Assembly: GCA_934718275.1 (NCBI GenBank)
Contig: CAKUZD010000002.1
Location: 124,001-188,000 of the forward strand
Direction of reading: 5' to 3'
Length of the DNA: 64,000 nucleotides
Source: an uncultured Candidatus Melainabacteria bacterium
GTDB lineage: Bacteria > Cyanobacteriota > Vampirovibrionia > Gastranaerophilales > Gastranaerophilaceae
Both the position numbers and the translations under genes were made by a program. The notes under the pieces were generated by a model. That model was not told the DNA's origin, searched no databases, and saw nothing but the letters and a program-made list of their open reading frames with translations. Positions 25,021 through 34,217 of the stretch are shown here, piece by piece (the first letter of the stretch is position 1; each line of letters opens with the position of its first letter).

Positions 25021-25248
25021 GGTTGTTTAGAATAAAATAAAAAATCTTTATTTTGATATATTTGTTGTCGGAGACGACTGGGTCGAAAAATATGACTATC
25101 TGGAAATTTAAAATACCGGCATGCTTTTTATTAGAAAATCCACTTGAATTTCAACGTAAAATTTAAAATTATAAAGAAAATTTTACATCTCAAACCTAGT
25201 TATAGATTAAAATATACCTTAAATAATTATTTGATTTGAGTTTTCTAC

Positions 25249-25278
25249 TTGTCAAATCTTGGAAAACGTGTATATAAT
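25249..25278 (+). promoter_or_regulatory. Promoter before the hypothetical gene at 25335
   Basis: TTGTCA (25249-25254) and TATAAT (25273-25278) with 18-nt spacing stand 57 nt before the ATG at 25335. The stretch 25081-25248 shows no gene. Confidence 0.55.
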
Positions 25279-25334
25279 TGGAAGTATAATGAACAAAAGA
25301 TTGGAAATCCTTTAAGGAGAAGTGTTTTAGGTAG

Positions 25335-25682
25335 ATGAGTATTAAAATTGATAAAAACATAAATAATAACTCAATCAGGTACTCAAGCGGAGTAGTTACA
25401 GAGGACTCTGTAATTCAGAACATCTGTTCAAAAATAAATACTCCAACAAAACACAAATGCGAACAGACTTTACGCTACATGTATGCATTCTTTATGGATC
25501 TCATTCGCTCAATTACGAATTTTGTATTTTTCATTCAACCGGTTTTGAATGTCGAAACAGAATTAAAAATTTGGAGTTTTTTGACCCTACAAATTCCTAC
25601 AGTCACAGAGGAAAATCTTAAAAACTTAGCAAAAATTCGAATAATACCAGACACTGACATAATTCCGGATCTCCTAGTGTAA
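25335..25682 (+). CDS. Hypothetical protein
   Basis: An open frame of 115 codons with no recognised domain. The middle (about residues 50-70) is hydrophobic and aromatic (F-F-M-D-L-I-R-S-I-T-N-F-V-F-F-I) and the tail is I/D/P-rich. AAGGAG stands about 17 nt before the ATG, too far for an ideal start. A promoter-like element precedes it and the phage-type methylase gene follows 56 bp later. It may be a genuine phage-derived protein or a decayed gene; I cannot tell which. Confidence 0.35.
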   Translation: MSIKIDKNINNNSIRYSSGVVTEDSVIQNICSKINTPTKHKCEQTLRYMYAFFMDLIRSITNFVFFIQPVLNVETELKIWSFLTLQIPTVTEENLKNLAKIRIIPDTDIIPDLLV

Positions 25683-25738
25683 GTGCAATTTTTAGTTGCA
25701 AAATTTTTGATTATTAAACTAATAAAGGAGAAAAAATT

Positions 25739-27109
25739 ATGAAAGAAAATGTTAATTTGGCAGAAATAGCCAGTGTATTTCGTCATTTTACGGATGATAT
25801 AATAGATAGTAATTCTACTAGTAACCTACAAATGGTGAATATTGATATAATTAGCTGCAATCTTAAAAATTTACGCAAGCATTCAAAAAAACAATTACAA
25901 AAGTTGAAAAATGCAATTAACAAAGTTGGGTACGTAAATCCAATTTTACTAGATGAAAACCATATAGTAGTAGCAGGAGAATTACGCTTATTAGCTGCGA
26001 AAGAGCTAAAATTCACTCAAATTCCAGCAATTATTTTAAAAAATTTGACAAAAGAAGAAGCAGATGCAATTCGGATTGTGGATAATAGAATTGCTGAAGA
26101 CGGAGAGTGGAACTATGAAAATCTCAAAGTTGAAATCGAAAAGTTAATGAAATTTGACTATTCATTTGAAGAGCTAGCTTTCGAAACAATAGATTATGAA
26201 AAAATCTTTTTGAATAAGAATTCTGACGATAATAAAGTTCATAATTCAGATAAAGAAGATGAAAGTTGGTTGGATACCAATATACCTCCATTAGTTAATC
26301 AAGGTGACCTATGGAGATTAGGAGACCATTTTGTTTATTGTGGAAATTCTTTAACTACTGGTTCATTTGAGGTTGTGATGCAAGGTGAAAAAGCTCAAAT
26401 AATAATAACAGATCCCCCTTATAACTGTCCAATAAATGCTCATGTTTGTGGACTTGGAAAAATTAAGCATGATGAATTTGAAAATGCATCAGGAGAAATG
26501 ACTGAACCTGAATTTGCAGAATTCATTTCAAAATTCATGCAAAATTTGATAAAATTCTCCGTTGACGGTTCATTACATTATCTATTTATGGATTTTAATG
26601 GGCTTAATACACTTTTAAATGAGGGCAAAAGGATTTATTCTGAACTAAAAAATATTGCAGTTTGGAATAAGGGAGTTGGAGGAATGGGTGCTTTTTATCG
26701 ATCTCAACATGAAATGGTCCCAATATTTAAAAATGGGAAAGCAAAACACCAAAATCACATTCAACTTGGAAAAAACGGAAGATATAGAACAAACGTTTGG
26801 GATTATTCCGGAATTCGTGTAACAAATCCAGGCTCCCTAGATTTATTAAGGTTTCACCCCACAGTAAAGCCTGTTGCAATGTTGCATGATATTTTGCTTG
26901 ATGCCTCTTCTAAAAATGATGTTGTTCTTGACTGTTTTGGTGGTTCTGGCTCAACGCTAATAGCAGCAGAACGTTGTAAGCGCAGAGCTAGACTTATTGA
27001 AATAAGTCCTCGCTATTGTGATGTAATTATATATCGCTGGAGACAAGAAACAGGAAAAACCGCAAAACTAGTTAAAAATTATAAGGAGTTAGAAAATGAC
27101 GTTAGATGA
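25739..27109 (+). CDS. Phage-type DNA methyltransferase with ParB-like N-terminal domain
   Basis: A 456-residue protein preceded by AAAGGAG. Residues 30-140 are a ParB/sulfiredoxin-like domain (L-R-K-H-S-K-K-Q-L, I-V-V-A-G-E-L-R-L-L-A-A, I-R-I-V-D-N-R). The C-terminal part is an N4/N6 amino-methyltransferase: T-D-P-P-Y-N (catalytic D-P-P-Y) near 225, K-P-V-A-M-L-H and D-C-F-G-G-S-G-S-T (AdoMet site) near 400. This fusion is common in prophages and integrative elements, where it modifies element DNA against host restriction. It is followed 57 bp later by a DUF5681 gene, another phage-linked family. Confidence 0.9.
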   Translation: MKENVNLAEIASVFRHFTDDIIDSNSTSNLQMVNIDIISCNLKNLRKHSKKQLQKLKNAINKVGYVNPILLDENHIVVAGELRLLAAKELKFTQIPAIILKNLTKEEADAIRIVDNRIAEDGEWNYENLKVEIEKLMKFDYSFEELAFETIDYEKIFLNKNSDDNKVHNSDKEDESWLDTNIPPLVNQGDLWRLGDHFVYCGNSLTTGSFEVVMQGEKAQIIITDPPYNCPINAHVCGLGKIKHDEFENASGEMTEPEFAEFISKFMQNLIKFSVDGSLHYLFMDFNGLNTLLNEGKRIYSELKNIAVWNKGVGGMGAFYRSQHEMVPIFKNGKAKHQNHIQLGKNGRYRTNVWDYSGIRVTNPGSLDLLRFHPTVKPVAMLHDILLDASSKNDVVLDCFGGSGSTLIAAERCKRRARLIEISPRYCDVIIYRWRQETGKTAKLVKNYKELENDVR

Positions 27110-27145
27110 TAAAACCTTAAAATATATTGAACACTACAAGCAATA
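27095..27145 (+). CDS. Possible 16-codon peptide overlapping the methylase end
   Basis: ATG at 27095, out of frame with the methylase stop it overlaps, gives M-T-L-D-D-K-T-L-K-Y-I-E-H-Y-K-Q. AAGGAG lies 11 nt upstream. It may be a remnant of a longer phage gene (a terminase or HTH start) rather than a functional peptide. Confidence 0.25.
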
Positions 27146-27166
27146 AAAGAAAAAAAGAAAGCAGAA

Positions 27167-27586
27167 ATGGCTAACGAACCCTACAAAGTAGGATATAAAA
27201 AACCTCCGGTAAGTAGCCAATTTAAAAAAGGACAATCAGGAAATCCAAGAGGGCGTAAGAAAAAGCCTATCCCAGAAACAATATACCACGCACTATGTAA
27301 TGAATTATGCCAAATGGTGACAATAGATAATCCAACTGGCAGTAAAGAAAAATTACACATATTTGAACTTTTAGTTAAGTCAATTATCCAAGATGCAATA
27401 AAAAAAGATGGTATATCTCGAAAATTTATAATGGAAAACCTACTAAAATCCAGCATTATGGAAACTGTAAAAATGCTGATTGAAAAACAAAATCCGAAAG
27501 AGGAAGAATTTACCCCGGAAGAACGAAGGCTGTTGTTGCAAGATTTGCATCAACGGTTGTTTGAATTAACAAAAGACAATCCATAA
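27167..27586 (+). CDS. DUF5681 phage-associated protein
   Basis: A 139-residue protein with the diagnostic N-terminal block Y-K-K-P-P-V-S-S-Q-F-K-K-G-Q-S-G-N-P-R-G-R-K-K. The remainder is helical and charged. Proteins with this KPP...FKKGQSGNPxGR head occur in prophages and gene-transfer-like clusters beside methylases and terminases; no biochemical role is established. It lies 57 bp after the phage-type methylase in the same direction and is closed by a strong terminator at 27595, so the two make a short transcription unit that looks like the surviving part of a prophage. Confidence 0.8.
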   Translation: MANEPYKVGYKKPPVSSQFKKGQSGNPRGRKKKPIPETIYHALCNELCQMVTIDNPTGSKEKLHIFELLVKSIIQDAIKKDGISRKFIMENLLKSSIMETVKMLIEKQNPKEEEFTPEERRLLLQDLHQRLFELTKDNP

Positions 27587-27594
27587 ATCTAACG

Positions 27595-27629
27595 AAAAGC
27601 CGTCACTGTTTTAAACTGTGGCGGCTTTT
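27595..27629 (+). terminator. Strong hairpin terminator
   Basis: AAAAGCCGTCACTGTTT (27595-27611) pairs with AAACTGTGGCGGCTTTT (27613-27629) with one G-U and one mismatch. A and T tracts flank it. It closes the methylase-DUF5681 unit. Confidence 0.85.
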
Positions 27630-27688
27630 ACACTAATTACTTCTGTTATAATTAGTTTTTAAACAAATTATATGCTATACTTAACGAT

Positions 27689-28711
27689 ATGGAAAATGAA
27701 ATTATTATTTATCAAACGCAAGATGGTCAGACAAAAATTGACGTAAGATTAGAAAATGAAACAGTATGGCTTACGCAAAATCAAATGGCTGAGTTATTTC
27801 AAACGACTAAACAAAACATAAGTTCGCATATTAAAAATATTTTTGAAGAAGGAGAGCTTTCAGAAAATTCAACTGTCAAGGATTACTTGACAGTTCAACA
27901 AGAAGGCAACAGAAAGGTTTCAAGGAATGTTTCTCATTACAACTTGGATGTAATTATTTCTGTCGGGTATAGAGTAAAATCGTTACGTGGTACACAATTC
28001 AGAATTTGGGCTACTCAAGTTTTAAAAGAGTACATGAAAAAAGGGTTTGCCTTAAATGATGATTTGCTAAAACAAGCTGGTGGTGGCGGTTACTGGAAAG
28101 AACTTTTAGAACGTATCAGAGATATTCGATCTTCTGAAAAAGTCTTTTATCGCCAGATTTTGGATATTTATGCAACAAGTACGGATTACAATCCTAACGC
28201 GGAGGAAACCAAATTATTTTTCAAAGTAGTTCAAAACAAAATGCATTTTGCAGCGCATGGGCATACCGCCGCTGAAATCGTATATTTGAGAGCGGATAGC
28301 ACAAAAGATAATATGGGTTTGACTGTTTTTAAGGGAAATCATCCGAAAAAAGATGAAGTTACGGTTGCAAAGAATTATTTGGATGAAAAAGAATTGAATA
28401 TTTTGAACCGAATTACATCAGCATATCTTGAATTTGCGGAATTGCAAGCAATTCGACAAATCCCAATGACAATGAAAGATTGGATAGTGAAGCTTGATGA
28501 TTTTATAAAAATGACAGGAAGTGAACTTCTTAACAATCCTGGTAAAATCTCTAAACTTGAAGCTGAAAATAAGGCACTTGCCGAATATGCAAAATACAAA
28601 GAAACTATTAAAGATGAACTTTCAGAGGTTGAAAAACACTTCTTGGCATCTGTTAAACAAACGCAAAAACAGTTGGAGCAAAAAAATAGAAAATACGATG
28701 CAAATATATAA
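27689..28711 (+). CDS. rhuM: RhuM family protein
   Basis: A 340-residue protein. The N-terminal segment T-V-W-L-T-Q-N-Q-M-A-E-L-F-Q-T-T-K-Q-N-I-S-S-H-I-K-N-I is the RhuM helix-turn-helix. It is followed by N-L-D-V-I-I-S-V-G-Y-R-V-K-S-L-R-G-T-Q-F-R-I-W-A-T, the family core, and a coiled C-terminus rich in Glu/Lys. RhuM proteins were named from a Salmonella pathogenicity island and turn up in defence and mobile islands; their activity is unproven, and a Fic/DOC-like link has been proposed for some. It stands alone, 72 bp before the Hachiman operon. Confidence 0.9.
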   Translation: MENEIIIYQTQDGQTKIDVRLENETVWLTQNQMAELFQTTKQNISSHIKNIFEEGELSENSTVKDYLTVQQEGNRKVSRNVSHYNLDVIISVGYRVKSLRGTQFRIWATQVLKEYMKKGFALNDDLLKQAGGGGYWKELLERIRDIRSSEKVFYRQILDIYATSTDYNPNAEETKLFFKVVQNKMHFAAHGHTAAEIVYLRADSTKDNMGLTVFKGNHPKKDEVTVAKNYLDEKELNILNRITSAYLEFAELQAIRQIPMTMKDWIVKLDDFIKMTGSELLNNPGKISKLEAENKALAEYAKYKETIKDELSEVEKHFLASVKQTQKQLEQKNRKYDANI

Positions 28712-28783
28712 TTTTTAAATTTAACATAATTGCATTATTATAACAAAACAATAATTTAAATATTTTTATCATATAATAATTCT

Positions 28784-29806
28784 ATGAGTCAAGATAGTAA
28801 TATTGAAACTTTAAATCAATTAAAGGAACATATCCCTTATTTATTGAAAGGTGAAGATTTTCATAAATCTTTAGAATGTTGTCTTGCAAACATCTTCAAG
28901 ATAACAATTAATGAAGAAAAGAAAAAAATTGATGATATTAATACAAATATTTACTCTTATTGTTTAAAGCCAAATTCAAGTAAAACAGATTATTGTTATG
29001 AAGATTTGGCAAAGATTTTATTTACAAAAATAATTCAATACACAATTCCAAAATCAGAAATTGAAGATGCTATGGCTACAGGAAATACAAGTTATGTATT
29101 AGAACTAGAAGAAAAAGCAAAACGAAAATATGTTGATTATTGGACAAACAAAACGCAAATTATAAAAAATGAAAATTTAGAAAAAGACGAAAGTTATTCA
29201 AAAAGTGGTGAAGGCGGTGAAGAATTATTATTTTTATTGGCTGAACAAATTTTAGGTTTACCTCAGGCATTGTGTAAGATGAATTTAAAAACATCAGGAA
29301 GTATGCATTTTCATGGTGCAGATGGAATACATATAGGGTTGACTGAAGATAACTCAAAATTAGCATTATATTATTCTGAAGTTAAAATTAATAAAGATGT
29401 TAGGTCTGCCATAAAAAATTGTTTAAATAGTATTGCTCCAATATTAAAAAGAGATGAAAAAGAAAAATTAGAATTAGATTTATTGAATTCTTATTTGGAT
29501 ATAGGTAATAATATAGAATTAACCAAAAAACTGAAGGAATATTTTAATCCAAATAGGATTGAGTGTCGGGAATACACAGAGGTTCGTGGTTTGTGTTTAG
29601 TTGGATTTAATGAAAAGAAATATGCTGGTTATGATTATCAACAAAATGCTAAAAATATAATGCCCGAAATAGAATTATTGATAGAAAAATTTAAAACAGA
29701 AAAAATAAATAAAAATATAAAAGATATAAAAATAAATGTATTTTTTATCCCAATGACTTGTGTTGACACATTCCGAGAAACTTTTAAGAAAAAACTAGGA
29801 GTCTAA
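28784..29806 (+). CDS. hamA: HamA, Hachiman defence nuclease subunit (DUF1837)
   Basis: A 340-residue protein with a C-terminal DUF1837 domain. The region G-E-G-G-E-E-L-L-F-L-L-A-E-Q-I-L-G-L-P is followed by G-A-D180-G-I-H-I-G-L and L-A-L-Y-Y-S-E199-V-K201, a PD-(D/E)xK-like nuclease core. In Hachiman, HamA is the effector held inactive by the helicase HamB until damaged or phage DNA is sensed, then degrades DNA. The next gene starts 1 bp after this stop. The start lacks an evident ribosome site. The domain and the helicase partner make the call firm. Confidence 0.88.
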   Translation: MSQDSNIETLNQLKEHIPYLLKGEDFHKSLECCLANIFKITINEEKKKIDDINTNIYSYCLKPNSSKTDYCYEDLAKILFTKIIQYTIPKSEIEDAMATGNTSYVLELEEKAKRKYVDYWTNKTQIIKNENLEKDESYSKSGEGGEELLFLLAEQILGLPQALCKMNLKTSGSMHFHGADGIHIGLTEDNSKLALYYSEVKINKDVRSAIKNCLNSIAPILKRDEKEKLELDLLNSYLDIGNNIELTKKLKEYFNPNRIECREYTEVRGLCLVGFNEKKYAGYDYQQNAKNIMPEIELLIEKFKTEKINKNIKDIKINVFFIPMTCVDTFRETFKKKLGV

Positions 29807-29807
29807 A

Positions 29808-32411
29808 ATGAATAATATTTGTGAGGAGCTTGCTTTAGAGGTAAAGCAAAGTAAAAAATTTAATGATGAATACAAAAATTTATGTATAAGGTTAGCTCAT
29901 GAGCAAATAAAGCATATACCGGGGATAAACTTTGAATCTGCCAAAAATTTTGATTTACATTATTTGTTAAAATGTGCAAATATTTTTATACAAACAGACA
30001 ATAATGATTTAAAAGAAAAAGTTTTAAGAATTGCTCAATATACATTTGAATATGGACAGCAAACTGAAAAAGACTATGCTTATATTTTAGTAGATTCTTT
30101 ATTAAATAATCCTTCTATCAATTTAGCAAAGAAAAATCAGTTATTAAATAAAAATATTGAATATTATTTACCATTAAAACTTTCGTTACAAAAATTAAAA
30201 AGAGAAAATGAATATTCAGTTGAAGTTAGAGATGATGTTATTATCTGCAATCCTTTTCAAAAACAATTCATAGAAGAAACTTCAAAATCAAATTGTAAAT
30301 TGCTTTCGGTATCTGCCCCCACTTCAACAGGGAAGTCTTTTATTGTTACGCAATGGATTATTAAAAATTTAGAATTTACAAATAAAAATAATGTTAATAT
30401 TGCAATTATTGTACCAACAAGAGCATTAATTAACCAATATGAAAAAGATTTAATTGAAGATTTGAAAAATGATATCGATAAAGTACATATTGAGACTATG
30501 CCATTTAGAAATGGTAATATTTTAGGTAAAAAGAAGGTTATATATGTTTTTACTCAAGAAAGAATGAATGCTTTTCTAATTAAAAATAAAAGTACTAAAT
30601 TTAAAATTCTATTCATTGATGAAGCTCAAAAAATAGGAGATGGGCAACGAGGCATCTTATTAGAAGCTGTTATAGAAAAAATTAGAAATAATTCACTTGA
30701 AACAAAAATCGTTTTCGCAAGTCCTTTTGTAAAGAATCCACAAAACATATATCCAAATACAAAATTTATAAAAAGTAATTTAGTGACTATAAACCAAAAT
30801 TTTTTCAAAATTGAAAAAATTAAAGGTAAACCGTTGGAATGGAATGTTTTAATGTTATATAATGAAGAATTTATAGTTATTGCAAAAATTACTATACCTG
30901 AAAAAATAAAAGGAACTTCTATACCAACAATATTAGCAAATTTTGTAAACTTGATTACAATTAATCATGAAAGTAATAATTTAATATATGCGAATTATCC
31001 TTCTGATGCAGAAAAAATAGCAGAATTGATTTATGAAAAATCTACTTACAATGTAGAAAAAAATGACGAGATTATAAAATTAATTCAACTTTGTAAAGAA
31101 ACTGTTCATAAGAATTTTAATTTAATTAAATATTTAAAAAAAGGAATAGCCTTTCATTATGGCAATATGCCACAGTTAATTAGGTTAAAAATTGAGGATT
31201 TATTTAATAAAAAAATAATAAGAAATCTAATATGCACATCTACATTATTGGAAGGAGTTAATCTTTCTTGTAAGAATATATTTATAAAAAATCCAAAAAG
31301 ATCAAAAAGTTTAAAAATGACTACTTCCGATTTATTTAACTTGGCGGGTAGAGCTGGGAGATTGGGAAAAGAATTTTACGGTAATATATTTTATGTGGAT
31401 TGGGATAATGCTCCTGTAAAAAAAGAAGAAACAAAGGTTGAAAGAAGTGTACAAAAAGTTTTATATAAAAATTTCACTCAAATAATACAAGTTTTGCAGA
31501 ATGATTTTGAAAACATTGAGTTTGATGATGTTGATGAACGTAATAATGTTGAAGCAACTATCGGATATTTGTATATGCAATTTTTAAAATATGGCGATAT
31601 TGGAAGAAGTAAAGAAGTAAAAATAGCTTTTGAAAAAGATGAAATTATATTACTTAATAATGCACTAAATGAGTATTCTAAAAAAATTGAAATTCCTAAG
31701 TGTATCTTGGAAAAACATCCTATAATATATCATTATTCAATGCAAAAATTATTAAATTACTTTAGAAAAAGACATCCTGAAGAACCTAAAAGATATTTAG
31801 TAGATTTTAAAAATGATAATAAAATAACTGGTAGCTTTATAAGTTTTTTGAGTAGAATGAAAATTTGTTTTAATACAAATTTAATAAATGAAAAGCATAT
31901 TAAGTATATTTCTTTACTTACTTCCCGTTGGATAAAATTTAAAAATTTTTCTGTAATTATTGATGCTAGAAGAAAATATTATAGAAATGAAGACTTTGAT
32001 TTGTCAGTTCGTCATGTATTTAAAGATATTGATAATTACGCCAGATATTTAGTTCCAAAACTACTACGTTGTTATATTGATGTATTAAATTTTTATTATG
32101 AACAAAGTGGTAATTTTGATTTGATTTATAATGATAATGATATTGAAGCTCTTTTAGAATATGGAATTGAAAATAAAACACAAATGTCAATGATAACTTT
32201 AGGTTTGTCTAGGTCTACTATTGTCAAACTTTTTGATATAAAAACAGAAGCTGGACAATATTTAGTAGATAATATTGAAATGGACGAAATTTCCACATTA
32301 AAATGGTTACATGATAATATCAAATATTTTAAAACTAATAAAAAACTTCCTGAACTATTAATAGAAGAAATTCAAAATATATTATATATTTACAAAGAAA
32401 TATTTTTATAA
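29808..32411 (+). CDS. hamB: HamB, Hachiman defence helicase
   Basis: An 867-residue superfamily-2 helicase. Walker A is S-A-P-T-S-T-G-K176-S; motif II is F-I-D271-E-A-Q. The C-terminal motor has T-S-T-L-L-E-G-V-N and the Ski2-like motif VI N-L-A-G-R-A-G-R-L-G. About 150 residues of helical N-terminus precede the motor and about 300 helical residues follow it. HamB senses DNA ends or phage DNA and controls HamA. It is directly behind hamA (1 bp gap) and nothing else follows in the operon. The gene is intact in frame. Confidence 0.9.
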   Translation: MNNICEELALEVKQSKKFNDEYKNLCIRLAHEQIKHIPGINFESAKNFDLHYLLKCANIFIQTDNNDLKEKVLRIAQYTFEYGQQTEKDYAYILVDSLLNNPSINLAKKNQLLNKNIEYYLPLKLSLQKLKRENEYSVEVRDDVIICNPFQKQFIEETSKSNCKLLSVSAPTSTGKSFIVTQWIIKNLEFTNKNNVNIAIIVPTRALINQYEKDLIEDLKNDIDKVHIETMPFRNGNILGKKKVIYVFTQERMNAFLIKNKSTKFKILFIDEAQKIGDGQRGILLEAVIEKIRNNSLETKIVFASPFVKNPQNIYPNTKFIKSNLVTINQNFFKIEKIKGKPLEWNVLMLYNEEFIVIAKITIPEKIKGTSIPTILANFVNLITINHESNNLIYANYPSDAEKIAELIYEKSTYNVEKNDEIIKLIQLCKETVHKNFNLIKYLKKGIAFHYGNMPQLIRLKIEDLFNKKIIRNLICTSTLLEGVNLSCKNIFIKNPKRSKSLKMTTSDLFNLAGRAGRLGKEFYGNIFYVDWDNAPVKKEETKVERSVQKVLYKNFTQIIQVLQNDFENIEFDDVDERNNVEATIGYLYMQFLKYGDIGRSKEVKIAFEKDEIILLNNALNEYSKKIEIPKCILEKHPIIYHYSMQKLLNYFRKRHPEEPKRYLVDFKNDNKITGSFISFLSRMKICFNTNLINEKHIKYISLLTSRWIKFKNFSVIIDARRKYYRNEDFDLSVRHVFKDIDNYARYLVPKLLRCYIDVLNFYYEQSGNFDLIYNDNDIEALLEYGIENKTQMSMITLGLSRSTIVKLFDIKTEAGQYLVDNIEMDEISTLKWLHDNIKYFKTNKKLPELLIEEIQNILYIYKEIFL

Positions 32412-32421
32412 TTTCTAAATA

Positions 32422-32540
32422 TATTCCCTGTTATACACAAAGCAGGGAATATGTCTTAAAAGTCTTACGTTGCAATAGTTTAGATTAAAAAATTTATAAA
32501 AAATCAACAGATTTTCCCTGATTTTTAATTTAGCAGGGAA
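32422..32540. repeat. Paired hairpin repeat unit, copy 1 (TTCCCTG/CAGGGAA)
   Basis: Hairpin A: ATATTCCCTG (32422-32431)/CAGGGAATAT (32444-32453). Hairpin B: TTCCCTG (32514-32520)/CAGGGAA (32534-32540). They are about 60 nt apart. A second pair with the same stems and loop sizes is at 63578-63697. Hairpin A also lies 10 nt after the hamB stop and could terminate that operon. The remaining intergenic bases to 32724 show two more inverted repeats (AGCGAGC...GTTCGCT near 32577, and GCCAAAG...CTTTGGC near 32672, the latter a likely terminator) but no gene. Confidence 0.6.
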
Positions 32541-32724
32541 TTTACAAATAGCAGAATTTCATTTATAATGTTTTTGAAGCGAGCCTGTTGCTCACTGGAC
32601 TGTTCGCTCCATTATATTTTTTTTAATTTAAACGAAAATATTTATATATTTACATAATGAATAATAATTCCGCCAAAGTTTTTAAAACTTTGGCGGGTGA
32701 TTGTAAATCAATGCTTGGTATTAT

Positions 32725-33240
32725 TTAAAACTTATTATAAAATACAGTTTCTGACAAATCTTTTCTTTCGTAATGTAGAGGGTTTGGTTCTGTTCCAACT
32801 TTGGGATAACCAATAGGAAGAATTGCTACCGGAACGAAGTTTTCCGGAATTGAAAATTCTTTAATTAGTGCATCTTTATCAAAATATCCAACCCAAGTTG
32901 TACCGAGTCCTATATTTTCTGTTTCCAACATCATTTGTGTTGTTACAATTGCAGCATCAACTTCTCCCATATCACAACCATCTTTACGTTTCCAACTTAT
33001 TGTTTTATCATAACATACAACTAAAGCAAGCGGTGCAGAAAAATGATATGGAGTACAGTTTTTCAATTTGTTTAAACTTTCATTGTTATTTAATACCAAA
33101 ATTCGTTGTGGTTGAAAATTACAAGCAGTAGGAGCTACTCTTGCAGCTTCTAAAATCAAATCTAATTTTTCTTTTTCAACTTTTTTATCTTCAAATTTTC
33201 TAACAGAATATCTTTTCTTTAAAAGTTCTAACAAATCCAT
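32725..33240 (-). CDS. Nitroreductase family protein
   Basis: A 171-residue flavin enzyme. It starts L-L-E-L-L-K-K-R-Y-S-V-R-K-F (the FMN-binding R-x-S-x-R motif), then A-A-R-V-A-P-T-A-C-N-F-Q-P-Q-R, and later G-L-G-T-T-W-V-G-Y-F and P-V-A-I-L-P-I-G-Y-P. This is the short, single-domain nitroreductase form that reduces nitro, quinone or flavin substrates with NAD(P)H. AAAAAAGGAG precedes the start. It marks the return to backbone genes after the defence island; no operon partner. Confidence 0.9.
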   Translation of the reverse strand: MDLLELLKKRYSVRKFEDKKVEKEKLDLILEAARVAPTACNFQPQRILVLNNNESLNKLKNCTPYHFSAPLALVVCYDKTISWKRKDGCDMGEVDAAIVTTQMMLETENIGLGTTWVGYFDKDALIKEFSIPENFVPVAILPIGYPKVGTEPNPLHYERKDLSETVFYNKF

Positions 33241-33338
33241 ATTTATCTCCTTTTTTAGTTGGTATTATTATGGTCAACATGACATCGCAATTTCAAGCAA
33301 CTTTAGTTCAAACACTCATTGATTTTGAATTTATTTTA

Positions 33339-34217
33339 CTATATAACTTCTACACAGTCAAAACTCTTTACACAATCCAAAACGACTTGAGCGTGTTTTC
33401 TATGTTTTGTGTAATAGATATGTGATGCATTTGGAACAACAACTATTTTATTTTTTTCAGGATTTTGGCAGTATGAATTTATTTTTCTAATAAAGCCTTC
33501 TGAATTATGTTTTGTCATGCTGTCACGAGAACCAATAATAAAAGCTCCTTGAATTTTTATTTGCCCAAGTGAACGAGTTTCTCCATCACCACTTATAACA
33601 GGACAGTTTTTCAGGTTTTCGGCATTATAAAAAGCTAAAAGAGTATTTGCTGTCATTGGTGAAAATCCCATAAAGGCAAAAGGAAGAATGTCATTTCCTC
33701 TACCTTCATTAACAAATTTTTGAGCCGTTGCAAAATACATTTCTCTTTCGGGAATTATGTCAAAAAAATGTCTCAAATCAATTGGTGCACTTAAAATAAA
33801 ATTGTCCACAAAATTGTCTGCAGTATTAGCAAGATAATGAATTACCCTGTTTGAACCTAGAGAATGCCCTGCCAAAATAATTCGTTTAAATCCCAATTCT
33901 TTTGCATATTTTACATAAGATTCAACATCTTCGTAAGCTAAGCTAAAATCGTCATTTACAACTCCTGTTGTAGTTTGTTTTCCTGTTTTGAGATTAGAAT
34001 AACTTATAAATGAAAACGCATCCGTAGCTTGTCCTGCAATAAAAGCAATTCCGTTTTTACTTAGTAATTCCCCTGCTGCAGGAAGTAATTCATTTTGAAA
34101 TACGTTGCTACAAATACCACTCATCATAATTACAACGGTATTCATAGTGTTTGTATTACCCCACATAGCACCTTTTAAAACGATTCCTCTTGGGGTTTGT
34201 ACATTTATAATTTCCAT
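33339..34217 (-). CDS. Alpha/beta-hydrolase
   Basis: A 292-residue protein without signal peptide. The nucleophile elbow is A-G-H-S-L-G-S, followed by an N-R-V-I-H-Y helix. A G-S-R-D-S turn near residue 235 fits the acidic residue and N-A-S-H-I-Y near 265 fits the catalytic His. The cap region around F-F-D-I-I-P-E-R is unusual. Function is probably an esterase or thioesterase; the family (DUF1749-like hydrolases) does not predict the substrate. Monocistronic, between the nitroreductase and a divergent tyrA. Confidence 0.8.
   Translation of the reverse strand: MEIINVQTPRGIVLKGAMWGNTNTMNTVVIMMSGICSNVFQNELLPAAGELLSKNGIAFIAGQATDAFSFISYSNLKTGKQTTTGVVNDDFSLAYEDVESYVKYAKELGFKRIILAGHSLGSNRVIHYLANTADNFVDNFILSAPIDLRHFFDIIPEREMYFATAQKFVNEGRGNDILPFAFMGFSPMTANTLLAFYNAENLKNCPVISGDGETRSLGQIKIQGAFIIGSRDSMTKHNSEGFIRKINSYCQNPEKNKIVVVPNASHIYYTKHRKHAQVVLDCVKSFDCVEVI

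Noticed and set aside
25063..25080. TCGTCTCC at the hsdM 5' fragment as the far att site of ssrA
   Set aside because: Only 8 bases match and the orientation is opposite to the direct repeat at 2664/2868.
32577..32610. Hairpin AGCGAGC...GTTCGCT as a tRNA fragment or att site
   Set aside because: Only a 7-bp stem with a G-U; no tRNA arms and no matching copy at the ssrA end beyond the 8-mer GCGAACAG.
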